NCBI GenBank assembly: GCA_963556695.1
Contig: CAUWAG010000004.1
Span: 806,001 to 870,000 of the forward strand
Reading direction: 5' to 3'
DNA: 64,000 nt
DNA from: Anthostomella pinea
Taxonomy: Eukaryota > Ascomycota > Sordariomycetes > Xylariales > Xylariaceae
This document shows, in pieces, positions 12,067 to 25,359 of the stretch. Under the pieces are notes generated by a model, which worked only from the letters and a program-made list of their open reading frames with translations, ran no database searches and had not been told where the DNA came from. The position numbers and the translations under genes are program-made. Each line of letters begins with the position of its first letter. The stretch's first letter is position 1.

Positions 12067-15000
12067 ACTTAGCGCTTCGCGACTGTGTCTTGCCGGTGGC
12101 TCTGAAAGGCGCAGGCCGTACAGGTCCGGTTTGCTGGCGGAGGTATAACCACTACGTAAGGGGAACAGAGAATGGTCAACTTATGATCGGTGAGACGGCG
12201 CCACGAGCACTATGGAGCCCCGAGCAAGAAGCCAGATGTAGGAACCAACCTTTGCCTAGCGCCAGATTCACCCGATTCCATAGCGCGACTACTGCCAGCG
12301 ACGGTGCCAAAATCCCCAGCCAGTTCCGTCAGAACGACTCATGCATCTGACTCGTCGGGACTAAACGTTGATGGTCGGTTTCAAAGAGGCACACCGGGGC
12401 AGACTCTCCTCCCTTCCCAGCTCGCTTCGTTGCCAGGCGACAAGGACAGGCAGGGCAGGCAGGCCGCGCGAAGGTTGAGTCTAGTTTCCGTAGGGCGTCG
12501 AATTCCACGAGTTGCGCAGGCTAACAAGCGATATGATGTATAAGCTGTTAGCTAGCGGGTATGGAGCCAACGGCGGACGGCCAGGGCACGCCGTGGGGGC
12601 GTCAAAATAGCGAAACCGTATTCTGTGCCTCTGGGACCCGGTTTGATTAGAGAAGTTCAGACGACGAAGGTGTGTAGCAGACCAGTGGCGGGCAGGACAT
12701 TTTGGGACTTGAGACTTGAGCCAAAGCTTCTTCCTCTTGCTTTTCTTCCACAAAGTGGACGACGCTGCGCAGGGCAGTGTGTGCTGGTGTGCATGCTCAT
12801 ACGTCTGGCCCTCGCCACGAACCACGAACAGTGACGGCGTGGTCTTAAGACATGCTTGGAATCTGAATCTCTCACCTTTTGGCGTTTTTACCGAGTGGGT
12901 CTGAAACAGCTTTCCGCTTGGTGTGATTCGGCGTTTGGCCGCCTAAGTTTCCGCTCGAGCTACGATCTTGGTGACCTTCGACTTTGCCGCTGTCGTTGCT
13001 AGAGGAGATGTTCGTCGGCAAAAGACGAGCAGTGGTTGCGCCCGTGCAGCCCTCAGCTGTGATGGCGTAGCAAGACAATGAGTCTTGTGCGCAGCGCAAG
13101 TAGGGATCGGAGAGCCGCGGAGCGATGAACAAGTCCAATGATCTTCTTCGATGAGCACGTCGGGGCCAACTCTGGCTGCGTATGGTGGAATTATCGTGTT
13201 CGTGTATAGGGCAAAGAAGGGGATAAAAGGAGCAAAGGTCACACCAATGATGAAAACGGAGCGAAGTGTGGGATTAAGATAGGTCTGAGAAAATGGTACA
13301 GTACAGCAGACCTGGAGGCGAGATGTGACCAGAACGGATACCTGTATGCAGTAGTCTGGAGGAAGAACCAATGTACAAAATGTATGTAGGCAGGCATTGT
13401 GCGATGGCACCGCCTTTGGCCCTTGGGGTGATGTATGCACGCAGGTAGGGTAGTCTGGTGATTTGCGGTCATCGATCAATGAGCATACGCACTGCGTGTA
13501 AGGGACCCCGGCCCTGTGAAAGACCTTAACGTAACCCCTGTAGAGCAATTTGGTGCTCCGCTGGGTACTCTGGTACGGGATTCGAGCTGGGTCTCACGGG
13601 TGGGGGTAGACGGACCAGTCCAGGGAGACGACCGGGGACCGGGGACCAGGGTCTCTGATCCATGTGTGCCTGGAATCGCACGGAGAGGAATCTCGAAGGA
13701 CGGCTACCCTGTCACCCTGTCATCGGCTGGTGCAAGCGTACGGTGCAGCCATGAGCCCAGCAACAGGGCTGGTAGCTCCGACGGCCTCGCTTCAGCAAGC
13801 TTGTGTCCTCATCTCGAATCCTTCTGTCTTGTCCGCAAGGAGGCCGATGGAAGAGAGGGATGGACGACTCGACGAGGGCGTGAGCCAGATACAGACCGCA
13901 AGTTGGGATGCTCCCTCGGGATTCGAGCCTAGTAGACCCTTCTCCAGACTCACGTAGACCGTTGGCCCGCCCGACAGCAGCACGTGTCTTGCCAGAGGCT
14001 GAGTCACCAAGATCGATGAGGCTTCTGTTGCAGCACGCAGCCAAGTAAGGGGGTTTCATCTCAGCCATGACATATCAACGGGCGGTATGACGATCTCTTG
14101 TTTCTCTCGAACCCTGGCTGTAGGGTTGGACGGAATCTGAGAGTTGATGGACCGTTCCCAATATCCCAATATCCAGAAGACTCTGGTTCAATAGGCAAAG
14201 TTGTGGTTGGTTGCAGCACTTGCTCCGACACTTGTCAGGTCACGCCATTATTCTCCCAGCAGTGAGGGTCACTGCCTAGGTGGGTGAGGTGGCACCACCT
14301 GCACTCCCGGGGCCAGTCCAGACACCCAATTTGATGGGCAGGCCTGCCACTTTGCCCGTTTTGCCTGCTTCGTCCGGTTGGTGCCAGTGAGCCCCAAAAA
14401 GCCCGCATGGTAACAAGTACCTGTGACTAGTGCTCTGGCAACTCAGATCGAAGATTCCGCCGTAATGTGGGTGTTGATTAACCACGTGCAGGGTTGCTCC
14501 GATATGTACAGTCCTGTACCCATCGATCTCCTGGTATCAACGATCTCACGATGGTTCGGGGCGGTTTTCGTCCAGTTCATCCAGAATGCTTGCTTCCTGC
14601 TTTTTGCAGCTTTGAGCAATGAGCATGCTGCCCTCTTCAGAGTCCAGACACTGCGGGTGACCAATGTGGGCTGCACTCTTGCCAGTAGTAGTACATGCCG
14701 GCACGGTGTGGGTACTGTAGATACGGTGTAATAGACGGGAGATCTCATCGTCTGGAGCGACGCCGGTACTTGATAAAGACGATGGAAATCTAGGTGGAGA
14801 AGCAGGGACAAGCCGATACCGATATTTCAACGGATCTCTGCTAGTATCATTGATGTATTTGCAGGGCTGCAAAATGACCTCAAAATCGTGGGGCTCCTCC
14901 TATTGCTCGCTTAAGGGAACTACGTCAGTCGGGCGGGGACCTGGAGCGCACAGGCAGACAGGTCACAGGGACCATCTGCAGTGGACCTATCACCTGAAGA

Positions 15001-18000
15001 CGGACCTTAGCGAGTACAGGAGGTACCTGGCAGCTCACCTGCAGTGCTTGTAACGCCCCTGTAGCATCAGGTACACAGCGGTACCCAAACCTCTCCATTC
15101 CCAAGGCGGTGGCAGCGTTGCGTCTTGTCTGATATAAACGTTACCGGCCTTGTTTGTAACCGGGGTTGTGCCTCCCACACAGATTCTCAATAGTGACAGA
15201 TCTCCGGACTGTCGGGCCCTTACAACGGTCCGCTAGCCCCTATTCGTTCCGTGAGGTATAAAAAAGGTTTATCTTACCGAGCATCGACATCGCCGAACGT
15301 ACAGGGCATTTATTGTCGTATGCACCAGCAGAAGAGAGGTTTATTTATATCCGAGGTCACATCAGCAGTGGAATGAATCAGCAAGTTATCCTGTCTTTGG
15401 TATTATCAACTAGCAACGTCGGCAACTTACAAAGTACAGACGATGGATGAGTAGAAGGCACGAGATAAGATCCCTTCAGTGGTGTCCTGGACGACGTGGA
15501 AACTTATTAATATTCGGCCGAAGTTTCTCTGGGGAACTCGTCAGACAGTAAGGCGAGATCTAGTATGAAGCCACACTTTAACCCAATATCGACAGGGCTC
15601 AGGGGTTTTAACGACCGGTATATCGAACATTTAAACTCTCCCTCCCAAATCACCATCTACATAGAGAGTGGTGAGCGATGGAATACACCAGTAGGTTGAA
15701 GGTCTCGTACACGTTACAGACTACGGCGTGATCAGAGACAACGTGTTAGGTGCATAGGTGAAGTCCTCAGGGTGACAAGCCACGCCGCTAAAACTTGCCG
15801 TTTTCTCTACGACTTCTACCATTACCACGCTAGGTCACCAGTCTTTACGAACTTGCGAGAGGCAAAGATCAGTTGGAGAATAGTAACCACTCATAGCAAC
15901 CAGCACATCCGCCTCGTCGTACTCTGGTGCGTTCGCAAACCGATTCTCCCGATGGTCTCATGAGCCTTAATCCACCGCTCCGGGATGGTCAGCAGTCCGA
16001 ACTGGTGGACGACCACTCCCTAGTGAAGGCTAGCCCTGCTAATAAAAATCATGCCATTGTTGACAAGGTCGAGGACTCTACTGTATGCGGATACGAATGT
16101 GTTCCGTTCTACAGTCAGCTAGGCACCACCAAGCCTGACTGACGACGACCGTCGCCGTCGACTGCCTGCCTGAATGCCGGTATACACAACCCTAGGTTAG
16201 CTGCCTAGTCGGGTCTGCCGCACAGATTGTCAGATCTCGTCCAGATCTCTACGCCATTCCGGGGGTTGGACAGGCTTGGGGAACCTGTGAGTCGTGGCAG
16301 ACATGTGTCCTTCGATTGCAATCAATCGGCTTCTGCATCTCGGCTACGTTGACCATCTCACCACACCACCACCACCTCCTTGCTGCTGAGTGATCTCTTT
16401 CCAAGCACCAAGCCAGATCTTGCATCACGCCGAAGGCTGAAGCGACCCTCCGCGCCCACCAGTGGCATCCATCCTCCCAACGCAGCACGCAGGTCGCAGG
16501 TCGACGCTACGTCACCTCACATCGGGGACTGGTAGAGACATGGAGGCTGCGACCGACTGGTCGACACATGTACAGATGCAGCTATGACCTGGCATCTTGA
16601 ACCGGGTGGCGGGGATTCGTAAGCGCAATTGGACACATCTGATCGTTCGACCAGATCCTTCCTAGATCTTGCATCGACTCGACCTTCCTGACTTGAATTC
16701 GCCGCAGGACACATGTCGATGGAAGTAGACTATTCCATGTAGTACGACGTCCGCTGGAACGAGATGGTACGTTCGCCGCGTGGCGCCGTCTGCGGCTTCT
16801 GCGAGCAATCCGTACCGCAGTAGGGCTTTCAGGGAGTACCCTTGTTATGAGCCACGAGCCGCGAACCACAAGCCAGAGAAGAGAAACATCGCCGACCTCG
16901 CTTACGACGACCAAGTAGAACAGAGTGTTCTCAGGTCATTAATAGTCTCAAGTCTTGAACGGTCTACCAATGGCCATACACGTCGTATCAGCATCCTGTG
17001 GTAGCCCCAGAACAGCGATCACTCGATCTCAGATCTCAGACAGTGTAGTGTGGTGGGCGTGGCAGCTTCTGACAGGTCGCCGTTCCCGCTCGTCGCCAGA
17101 TCGATCAAACGAGATGGGCCATTCTTTCTGCTCAATCCATTCACAGCACCGACCGGGATGTCCATGCCCACAGGATTTCAACAAATCTAAATTCGATACG
17201 ATCTCAAGGTTCATAGGCCCACGGCTCACTCATCCCGCAAGCGGCTGCCACTTTCCGACGGTCACGAGCACGAAGAACCGTCCGTTACCGCGAGACGGCA
17301 TGTATAAAATGCCACGGCCTTATCCCAGTCAGCCAGTGCGCAGTTATTATAACCGATTTCTGTGTGTGGGCTCCCCAGACCCTGTCACATCATCTGACAG
17401 CTGACTCCGATTTTTATCCACAGCTCCGGCATACCGTATAGTCGCGCATCCTTCTTGGACGTGGTGCTCTGCTCAACCCTATGTTGGACAAGACACTCCA
17501 AGCAGTAATACGTACTGCGTTTTGTCCATATGGAGAGGATTGCCGACTTTATTGAAAGACTAGAAGACTCTTGCTCTGTTACTGGGTTGAGTCGCTGCTG
17601 ACGGCACGGCGAAAAACAGCCGATCTTGTCTTTTTACTCCGCCGTAGACATTGCGAATCTCACGATAGACCCAAGATCAAGGACCCCCGAGATGTGCGAT
17701 CTGCCGGTGCTGTGGTACCGATCGTCTGCGGTACTTGTCGAAATGATAGCACTAGCAGTACCAAGAACTGACATGGAACATATAATAATAATGTAATCTC
17801 TGCTGCCCACCGTGCCACACCGTTGATCTTACGCAGCCCACCAAGCTTTGATATGTACTGTAAGATACTTCTCTTGACGAGCTTTGTTCTTGTGTAATTA
17901 TGCAGGCATGGTCCGGTCCGACGGCGCGCCGATCGGTTTTGGCGGAAGCAAAACGTCGAACCATAGAAAGGCTCCATACATCCAGGTCATGTCGACGCCG

Positions 18001-20167
18001 CGAAGATCTAGGAAGATCAACTTGCGGGCCATCTATAGTATAAACACGATCCTCCTCACGATGCATCATGGCAGCATGGGGCCATGGCAACCCCATCCAT
18101 CAGGCCCGCCACGTGCGTGCCTCAAGAGGAGACTGAGATCATCTGGGATGAATCTCCGATTATGATAGCAGATCCTCTGACCGTTATACGCTTGGCTTGG
18201 CGCATCCTGAGATGCACGCCGTGAGGCTTGCAGCTTGCTACAGTAGCTAGCCACATTACACAGGAGATGCTTGCGTAACCAACGAGCTGCTTGCCCTCTT
18301 CGTACAAGGGCGAGTGCTGGACATCTGAGATCGGGGCTAAAATGGGACGCACTGTCTTCTTGGCCCTTGGGGAACCTAGTCCGCGTCAAAAGCCATGCCG
18401 CATGCGATGACAACCTACACGATGGCGGGATGTGGCTTTTGGCTAAGCCAGTGTTCCGCAAACCCTGACCCTGCCGGTTCGCGTCACGTTTTATTGATGA
18501 GGCAATTCGTCTGCCTCGCGGCTCGGCTCACACGTTCAACAAAGAGAATGTGTCTGTGGGACGGGTAGATAGCAATCTCACGGGTCTCCGTGATCGTACG
18601 GTGTTCGTGAGTCGTGACGCTACGGCAGCTCGCCTCATCACTTGTTGCACAGCAGCAAATTCTCCGGAGTTTGTCACCCAACAACAGGCCGCTGCCCGTG
18701 GATGATCCGCGACACCATGTGTTGGCATTCTTGGATGATTAAGAAGTTACCTGTTGAGTTTTAAGTCTCTGAACATTATCATCGAAGGCAGAATAGAACA
18801 ATTAGAGAGTCATTAGCATCAACAAGAGGTCTATCATCACGATACTATCAAAGGTACTTTACCCGCGTCCACAATAGCCTTGCGCGACCCGCAGGAAACC
18901 CAGGAATCTCCCAGGAATCGCGAATCCCGCTCTTGAAAGCAAGATTAGAGATCGAGGAACCGTAGCCCGGTTCAACTCGTGACCAACACCAGGGAAAAAG
19001 ATCCATCGAGATGGGGTGTGATACCGTGCCGTGTCAGCAGGCGTATTCGGATACAAGCCCGGTGCATTGCATACAGGAAGAGGAGCCAGCTCCTTCGATA
19101 TCTCCATTGGTCCTGCTAATTTTATCCCACCGTCAGCACGTTATCACAGGATCAATCTTAAGAGATCGAGTTGTTAATTTATGAACCGCAGATCGTACGA
19201 TCGAGGCACTCGGGCTGCGAGACGGCCTGCCCAGGCCGTCCTCGGTCGTCCTCTAGCAGATGCTGATACTTGCCCACCGGCTATCGGTACCTGGGTGGTA
19301 TCCCAGGGCTGTAGGTAGGATACGGAGAGACGCCCCTATCGAGAAAGGGCTCCGACGAGACGTCCGAAGTACGATCAAAGAACAATTCGACACCTGCCGG
19401 CCCTGCTCCGCCGGGACTGCAGCTGGGATCGACAGTCGACACATTCGAGTGACAGGAAGTGGAGCAGCCGTTATATAGGTACCCATCTTCTCCACTGGGT
19501 GACAGGTCCTAGGTTGAAACGCTCGCTTCGCGTAGCACGCTCAGGCCCTGTGGGAGGCTCGGACCCGATGGAGAGGCTTCCTCTTCAGATGGTTGCGATC
19601 TTCCTCGGTGTGTGCGTGGCAGGCACATGTCAAACATAGAACAAACGAGGTCTCGTTTCGAGAGTCGAGTGGTTCGAACCTCACGGCGTATGTACTAGAA
19701 CCGTTCTACACTCAAACAGACCTGCCACTGTAGGTCACGAGAACTTCTGCATCTTCATCATCATTATTATCATGACTTTACCTGTGTTATCGCCACTGTA
19801 TGCCCCAGAACTTAGAAGCTCTAGTGTGGGTATTCGGGGTCTGCTGACATGCCTCGGGATTTGATCTGGGTGATTAACGGTCTCGTGGGTCGAAACGGAA
19901 GAGACATGGAGGTACAAGTCCTTCGCCCCCCTGAAAGTTCCTTGTCCGTTTTATTTCTGTAATTAGGAACCCGCCCGCGGGTCCCAGAGATGTCAAAGTC
20001 CACAAGGTAACATTGTGCCCCAGACCGCTCGGATATACATCCGATTCAGGAATGAATCTCCCTCCCAAGCCCGACCAAATCGTAGCGATCGTCATATGCA
20101 AGGGTCATTGGATCAGGAGCGACATGCCTGGATGTTTGAACCAGATCCGGTCGTCCAGAGTGATCAG

Positions 20168-20966
20168 TCACATTTCAACTTTTCCGCTGGGACTCTGACA
20201 CCGGGCAGGGATCGCGTCCTCTCCAGGTATCCAGTGGTACTTAGGACAAGTACTGTTGCAGTCACGGATCCAAGGGGGTGTTCCGCTGGCGACTCGAGGA
20301 ACTGGTACGTGAGTGGAAACACGAATCGAGACGTGCCAGCCAAACGTGTCGGATGCTACCTCGACTGGCATGCTTCGCGCAATAGGTGCCATGCCATGTC
20401 GGTTTGACGGGAATGGTATCGCAGTCGACACATCACAATTCTTGACGAACGATGGAAGCTGCACAGAATCACACTCTGAGATGCTGACATCCGGGGGGCG
20501 CGGACCAGCTGTCAAACTTGCAGCAATGGCGCACAGCGTCGGAACTGATGTTGATGTTTGCTCGCGGGCCACGCGGGCATCGTATCGCGCGAGCACCGGC
20601 CGTGCTGGACCAGTCGTCCGCGAGATCCAGAAACGCTCCACATGTGGCATCGAAATCGCTACTGCGTGTGGCTCCTCTGGGCAACCCAGTTCCATGCGTT
20701 CCGAAGACACGGTAAACCCGGTCTTCCTGTTGGTTGCGAGGGTCGTAAGCGACACGAAATCCTCTCGCCATCGAGAATGGGGCGTCAGCACAATCGACCC
20801 AGACATATGGCAGGAGCTACATCCTAATAATACGGCGCAGCAGATCTGGCTTCTGTTTGAAGGATGGCATCCCGATCCCTCAAGTCTTGTTCGTACAATC
20901 CAATGCCATATTGTATCTACTGTGTCACCAGTGGCCACACCGCTGCGCAGCCGACAGCGGTATTGA
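20168..20966. other. Pair of long overlapping open frames on opposite strands, unresolved
   Basis: A 256-codon minus-strand frame (20938-20168) and a 217-codon plus-strand frame (20313-20966) overlap almost entirely. Neither shows a recognisable motif, membrane segment, signal peptide or repeat. Composition is Ser/Thr/Arg/Cys-rich, as expected of chance frames in GC-balanced fungal DNA. They are the longest frames between 12 and 24 kb. At most one could be a gene, and probably neither is. Confidence 0.15.
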
Positions 20967-22349
20967 ATGGCGAAGGCCAGGAGTCACTTGTTATTGGGAA
21001 CCATCAGCCGGGTCAAATTTGAGGTACTATCAGTGACCTGCTTCTATGCTCTCCCGCACCAATCTATAGCGACCTGCAAGGCTGCCGAGTGTTTTTGCCT
21101 GCCCTGCTGCTCTGCCGACATCCACCCCTATAAATGCAAGCACGCGATGTGGGAGAGATTATTGTGCTTCCGAGACGCATAACTAGCCCACCATCGCCAA
21201 GTACTGCACGATGAAAACCATCGAAATGAAGACTCGCTCTCGGGGCCTAACCAACCAATGAAGCTGAATGCTTACGAGTGCTGACGGTGGCTAAGCACAC
21301 ATATCCTCCGGGATCACCGGCACGTGATGGTTCTCTCGTCTAAAACTACCCAGCCCTCGCGACGATGTCATCTCGTTAGAATAAAGGATCATACGTCAGG
21401 CATTCCGGTCATCCGATCCAGGCTGTCGGTACAGATATCGACCTGACTGTGTCTGGCGAGCTATTTCGGTGACTTAACAGGCTAAAGTCATAATGGAAAT
21501 CGAAGGGAACCCCATCTCCGATACGTAGACAGTAGCATCTCGCCGCGACCGAGCCAATGAATGACTTTCTTTCCCCCAAGATATGTGATCGTCTGATCTG
21601 TTTTTAAGCCAGATCTAACATCTGGTCGTGGGGCCGTTTCCCACTTGCCGGTAGGCGAGCGAGCCTTGTCTCACTCACCATGCGGCATGTGATGGACCAA
21701 TATGTATCTCCAACGGTGCCCGAAGTAAGAATGAGTAGCTACACACCACCTTCAGACTCTAGTAGATAGATCGTAGATCGCTCTACCACATGCGGAAGTT
21801 GGTTCGTTCCTCGGTGTCGTGTCTGGCATGGGATTCTTGACCGGATTCAGGGGTGTTTGTCTCTCTCGGGACACACAGGACGACTGTTTGCAAACGAAGT
21901 GCCCGAAGTCGCTCATTCGCTCCCCTGCCAACTGACATGTCATCCGTCGACACTGACATGCCACCCGCCATCGCACCCCTGCCAGCACATGAGATCTCGG
22001 CGATGTTGCCGTAAGAATCTCGTCTGGCAGCGGGACCCAACTGCCGCAGCGTCCGCAGCGTGTTTGTTGCAGCTTTCCTTCTTCAATCTTGCAGGCTCGC
22101 AGGCCCCTGGCGACTCGTGAGGCGGCCGCCCGGCGCTTCCTTACATAGTACATTGTCGTCGCGGGCGTCGACGACGACGAGCCAGTCCGCAGCGCACATG
22201 CTGTGCCGTGCTGCGCTGCGCTGCGCTGTGCGAGCCACAAACGAGATCCCTCCCTTCTGCAGCATGCACACGCAGCCATACAAGTCAGAGAGTGGATGGT
22301 GTACACGACGACGGCTCACATCTCGCCGCGCTGTCCTGCCCTGCCCTGT

Positions 22350-22379
22350 GGTCTGGTCTGGTCTGGTCTAGTCTGGTCG
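22350..22379. repeat. Pentanucleotide CTGGT microsatellite
   Basis: About five and a half imperfect copies of gtctg/ctggt run head to tail, following a GC-rich ctgcgctgcg run at about 22210-22230 and cctgccctgcc at 22335. Replication slippage is the simplest origin. Confidence 0.8.
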
Positions 22380-22903
22380 ACATGACAATCCTGACAGCAG
22401 CTGCACTGCGACGCTGGGGATCCGTGGGTCTTTCCGACCTGTCATGTCATGTCCACCCGGCAGCGGTGGTTGTGGTTCAGGCATATGCTGCTGCTGCATG
22501 GACATGGTTACCGTTTGGCAGCTGGTTCCGTGGCTCGGGTCTATTGGACCATCGCGAATCCCCCCTCCCGTCACAACCTCGGCGACTGTCTGAACCCGGT
22601 GATGTCAACAAGCCATTCACAGTAGAGAGTCAGCCCGGGGTCAAGCAGGTGACAGACATGTGAGGTGTTGCGGCTTGCTGATTATTGCTGTACATGCGGT
22701 AGCAGCAGACGCAGGGAGCAATCAACCACTTCCATCAAGCCAATGTCACATCACAAGCTCGCTACTGTCACGATGCGATGGGAGCCCCAATGACACGCTC
22801 GGAAATCCAAATGCAAAGCTGTGGCTGCTTCCGACGATCGCAAGCAAGGCGCCGGGCCTCCTATTGGGCGCTGTGCGTGCCGTAGGGGAGGGCAGGCCGG
22901 CCA

Positions 22904-22933
22904 CCATCCATCCATCCATCCATCCATCCATCT
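22904..22933. repeat. CATC tetranucleotide microsatellite
   Basis: Seven uninterrupted catc/atcc units lie in intergenic DNA, and no coding frame uses them. Confidence 0.9.
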
Positions 22934-24190
22934 CCAGATGATCTGGAGACCTGGTCCTTGACAGGAATGAGATCGGAATATTGGCTGTTAGATGCATTGC
23001 AGGATCTGGCTTATTACTCCAAGCCGTGTCTACTGTGGCCAGTAATAATAGGGGTCCATCCAGCCAGAGCCTGCCTGGTGGCGGGATTCATTCGAGAAGG
23101 GCATCGGCGCGCACACGCAGGCCATCACATCGTCTCAATCAGCCTCATCATCGACCGGATCCTACCCGTCGAACAGGTCCCCTGGGGGCGGGATCGATCG
23201 TGACCGACTGACCGACGGATGACTGATGTGCAGTACCAGCCTCTCGGTCAAAATACCAGGCACGCAGCTTTTGTTACCTGTCACTTCTCGCGAAATGAAT
23301 TGGACGCACAAAGAACCACGCGTCGTACGACTGCGTACCGAAGCCGATGGTTCTACCGTCTTCCGTCGTCCACCTCCCTCATCAGCGGCCCCGGGTGGGC
23401 TGGACCTGATGAGACGGGAGGTATGTTGCTGGGCTGGGCTGGGCCGCAGCTGCCAGGTCACGTCATTGAGGCATTTGCCAATGTCATTTGTTGGCCGCCG
23501 ACATTGCTGTATGTACTATGTATGCGCCAGATGTACCATGCATACATAATAACATAACGCGTGTGGTGATACAAACGCAGCCAACCAACCCCCTTCACCC
23601 ACAACTCTCACCCACACACCAGTCACGTAACCCGTTAGTCCGAGCCCCTGAACGACGAATCGCCAGCCGTTGGTTGCGTTGCACCTGACTCAGATCTCAC
23701 GACGTCTCTGCGATACCCCTAGCAGACACAAGCTGCACGTCGTGCTGGGCCCTGGCCCACCTTTCCGAGCCGCATCTCGTGTCGACTATCGCACACGCTT
23801 CTCTCAGCAGCCTGTGGCCCGCACTTCGTGTGATGTACTGGCGCTCATATTGTCTTGGCTTATTGTTCATTGCTCGGACGGCCGCAGCATGTAATTAGTT
23901 TATCATCGTGATTGCCCCATGCTGTACCTCGTCACCTTTAGCCGTATTCCCGCTTTGCCGTCGGCGCAGCCATTAGAGATCGATACTGTATGCCAGATCC
24001 CGATCTCATGCATCCTCCTAACTATTCCGCGGGGCAGATCAACTCTGTCTGAGTGGAGGGAAGGGCGTCATTTGTGTATCCCGAAGCTGTTCATCGTTTC
24101 CCGTGTCTGTCACCAGGGCCATGAGCTTCCGCTCGGCCAAGCACGACGGCCCAGTCGAAAAGAGATGCTCTCATGGCAGTCTCACCGTGA

Positions 24191-24227
24191 ATACGTGGCT
24201 CCTGCCTTCGTGACCTAGGAGCCACGT
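24191..24227. repeat. Perfect 12 bp inverted repeat, hairpin
   Basis: The arm tacgtggctcct (24191-24202) is followed by a 13-base loop and then its exact reverse complement (24216-24227). It lies 160 bases downstream of the 3' end of the tRNA-Leu gene and belongs to no gene I can see. Function is unknown. Confidence 0.75.
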
Positions 24228-24388
24228 AGTTGACAGCAATTGGGCGTGTCAAGCAATCGACTGTAACCCCGCCAGTCATCTAACCCGTGCTGCTGCCCCT
24301 CACATGACTCCAGTCACGAGCGTACCCTGGGGCAAAATCATGGGGACTGCTTAGTAGGCCGGTCCGAAAATAAAAAAGTAAATTTCAT

Positions 24389-24483
24389 TGCTATCTGCAA
24401 GGTTCGAACTTGCGCATCTTTCGATAGTGCGGGATTAGTCATGAAACTTAAACGCACCGCCATAACCACTCGGCCAAGATAGC
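24389..24483 (-). tRNA. tRNA-Leu (anticodon UAA) with a short intron
   Basis: Class II tRNA. The acceptor arm GCTATCT pairs with AGATAGC at the 3' end, with discriminator base A. The D arm reads GGCCGAGTGGTTATGGC. The anticodon stem GTGCG/CGCAC encloses TTTAAG, with UAA at 34-36, and an intron of about 14 bases follows position 37. A long variable arm (ATCGAAAGAT) and T arm GCAAG-TTCGAAC-CTTGC follow. A T6 pol III terminator lies about 14 bases downstream. The long variable arm and discriminator A support leucine rather than serine. Confidence 0.93.
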
Positions 24484-25267
24484 GGGATAATCCAAAAATT
24501 TCTTATCCATGAATAAGACTGCCACAATGGGACAGCTTCGGTCCACTACGAACCACCAACAGCAAAACGGGACGCGAAGCATTAATGGATGATGCGCAGA
24601 ACACCTCGCGCATCCATGCCCCTGGCTGCTTGCTGCACAGCCTATTCGAGTGTCCATGTCGTTCCACCTCGATGCGAGAGAAAAGATGTTGACGAGATGC
24701 AGTTCCATCAATCCTCGCAGCCTCGAAGCACCGGCAGTATAACTGCCTCCGAGAGGAAACAGTCACGGCCGCCATGTGGTTGGGTTCGCTGCTCCCTGCG
24801 ATGGTGCCGACGATGAATCGAATCCTATTGTCTCCAGAGCGCCCCTTTAGCTAAATGAGGCAGGCGACCATTACGTGCCCTCAGAATCGAACGAGTTCTC
24901 ATGCCACCACTCATGCGACGGGACCGAGACGCTCTCGGGCAACTGCGCACGCACCTCTGTGTCTGGATTTCGCATTGCTTTTCTTCAGTACCTGCGTGAT
25001 AATGACGCAAGTATCGATGAGTTGCTCAAGGGGCATGTTGACCGGCTTCAATTAGACGTACCAACCAGTCTGACCGCAACTCATGTGACGAGCCATCCAT
25101 CCAGCCGGGGCCTTCGATGACGACAGCGGCGCAAAGTAGACCTTGTCGGACCTCTTGCATCCCACCCAATTCGTCAACTTATCAGGACCCTGAATTCACC
25201 ATCACGAAGCGGAAGGCCTTCATTTGCTGGATGAGCATGACGTCAGGCGGCTCTCCCGACTGACTAT
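24484..25267. other. Intergenic region between two tRNA-type elements
   Basis: No gene is supported. Frames of 60-90 codons overlap on both strands between 24500 and 25120. Confidence 0.4.
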
Positions 25268-25359
25268 GGCCGTATGGCGCAATGATCAAATGCGCCTGGT
25301 TGTGTTCTCGTTTGTGCGGTGGGCGACGAGAATAAGTAGGTTCGAATCCTGCTATGGCC
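25268..25359 (+). tRNA. tRNA-like element with extra bases before the anticodon arm, possibly a pseudogene
   Basis: The acceptor pair GGCCGTA/TATGGCC closes with one G-T pair. The D arm is GCGC-loop-GCGC, the A box TGGCGCAATGATC is close to consensus, and the T arm GTAGG-TTCGAAT-CCTGC contains a perfect B box. A T4 run starts four bases after the acceptor end. Between the D and T arms the sequence is too long. The only good stem there (TTCTC/GAGAA) is preceded by about nine unexplained bases and encloses 18 bases, so no anticodon can be assigned with confidence. It may be a decayed tRNA, a tRNA with an unusual insertion, or a tRNA-derived element. Confidence 0.45.

Larger units (their letters stand above)
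12067..24388. other. Twelve-kilobase stretch without a defensible protein gene
   Basis: This is the largest empty stretch of the window. The first 1-1.5 kb is probably the promoter and leader of the GATA gene. An 88-codon minus-strand frame (13138-12872) runs into a good donor (aaaag/gtgaga at about 12886), so it could be a leader exon or uORF. The rest has short ORFs on all six frames, CATC and CTGGT microsatellites near 22.3-22.9 kb and a perfect 12 bp hairpin at 24191-24227. Frames at 20168-20966 overlap on opposite strands without recognisable domains. Non-coding RNA genes cannot be excluded by eye. Confidence 0.4.

Noticed and set aside
19655..19690. tRNA B-box-like word gtggttcgaacctc
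   Set aside because: No acceptor, D or anticodon arm can be built around it, and the T stem pairs poorly.
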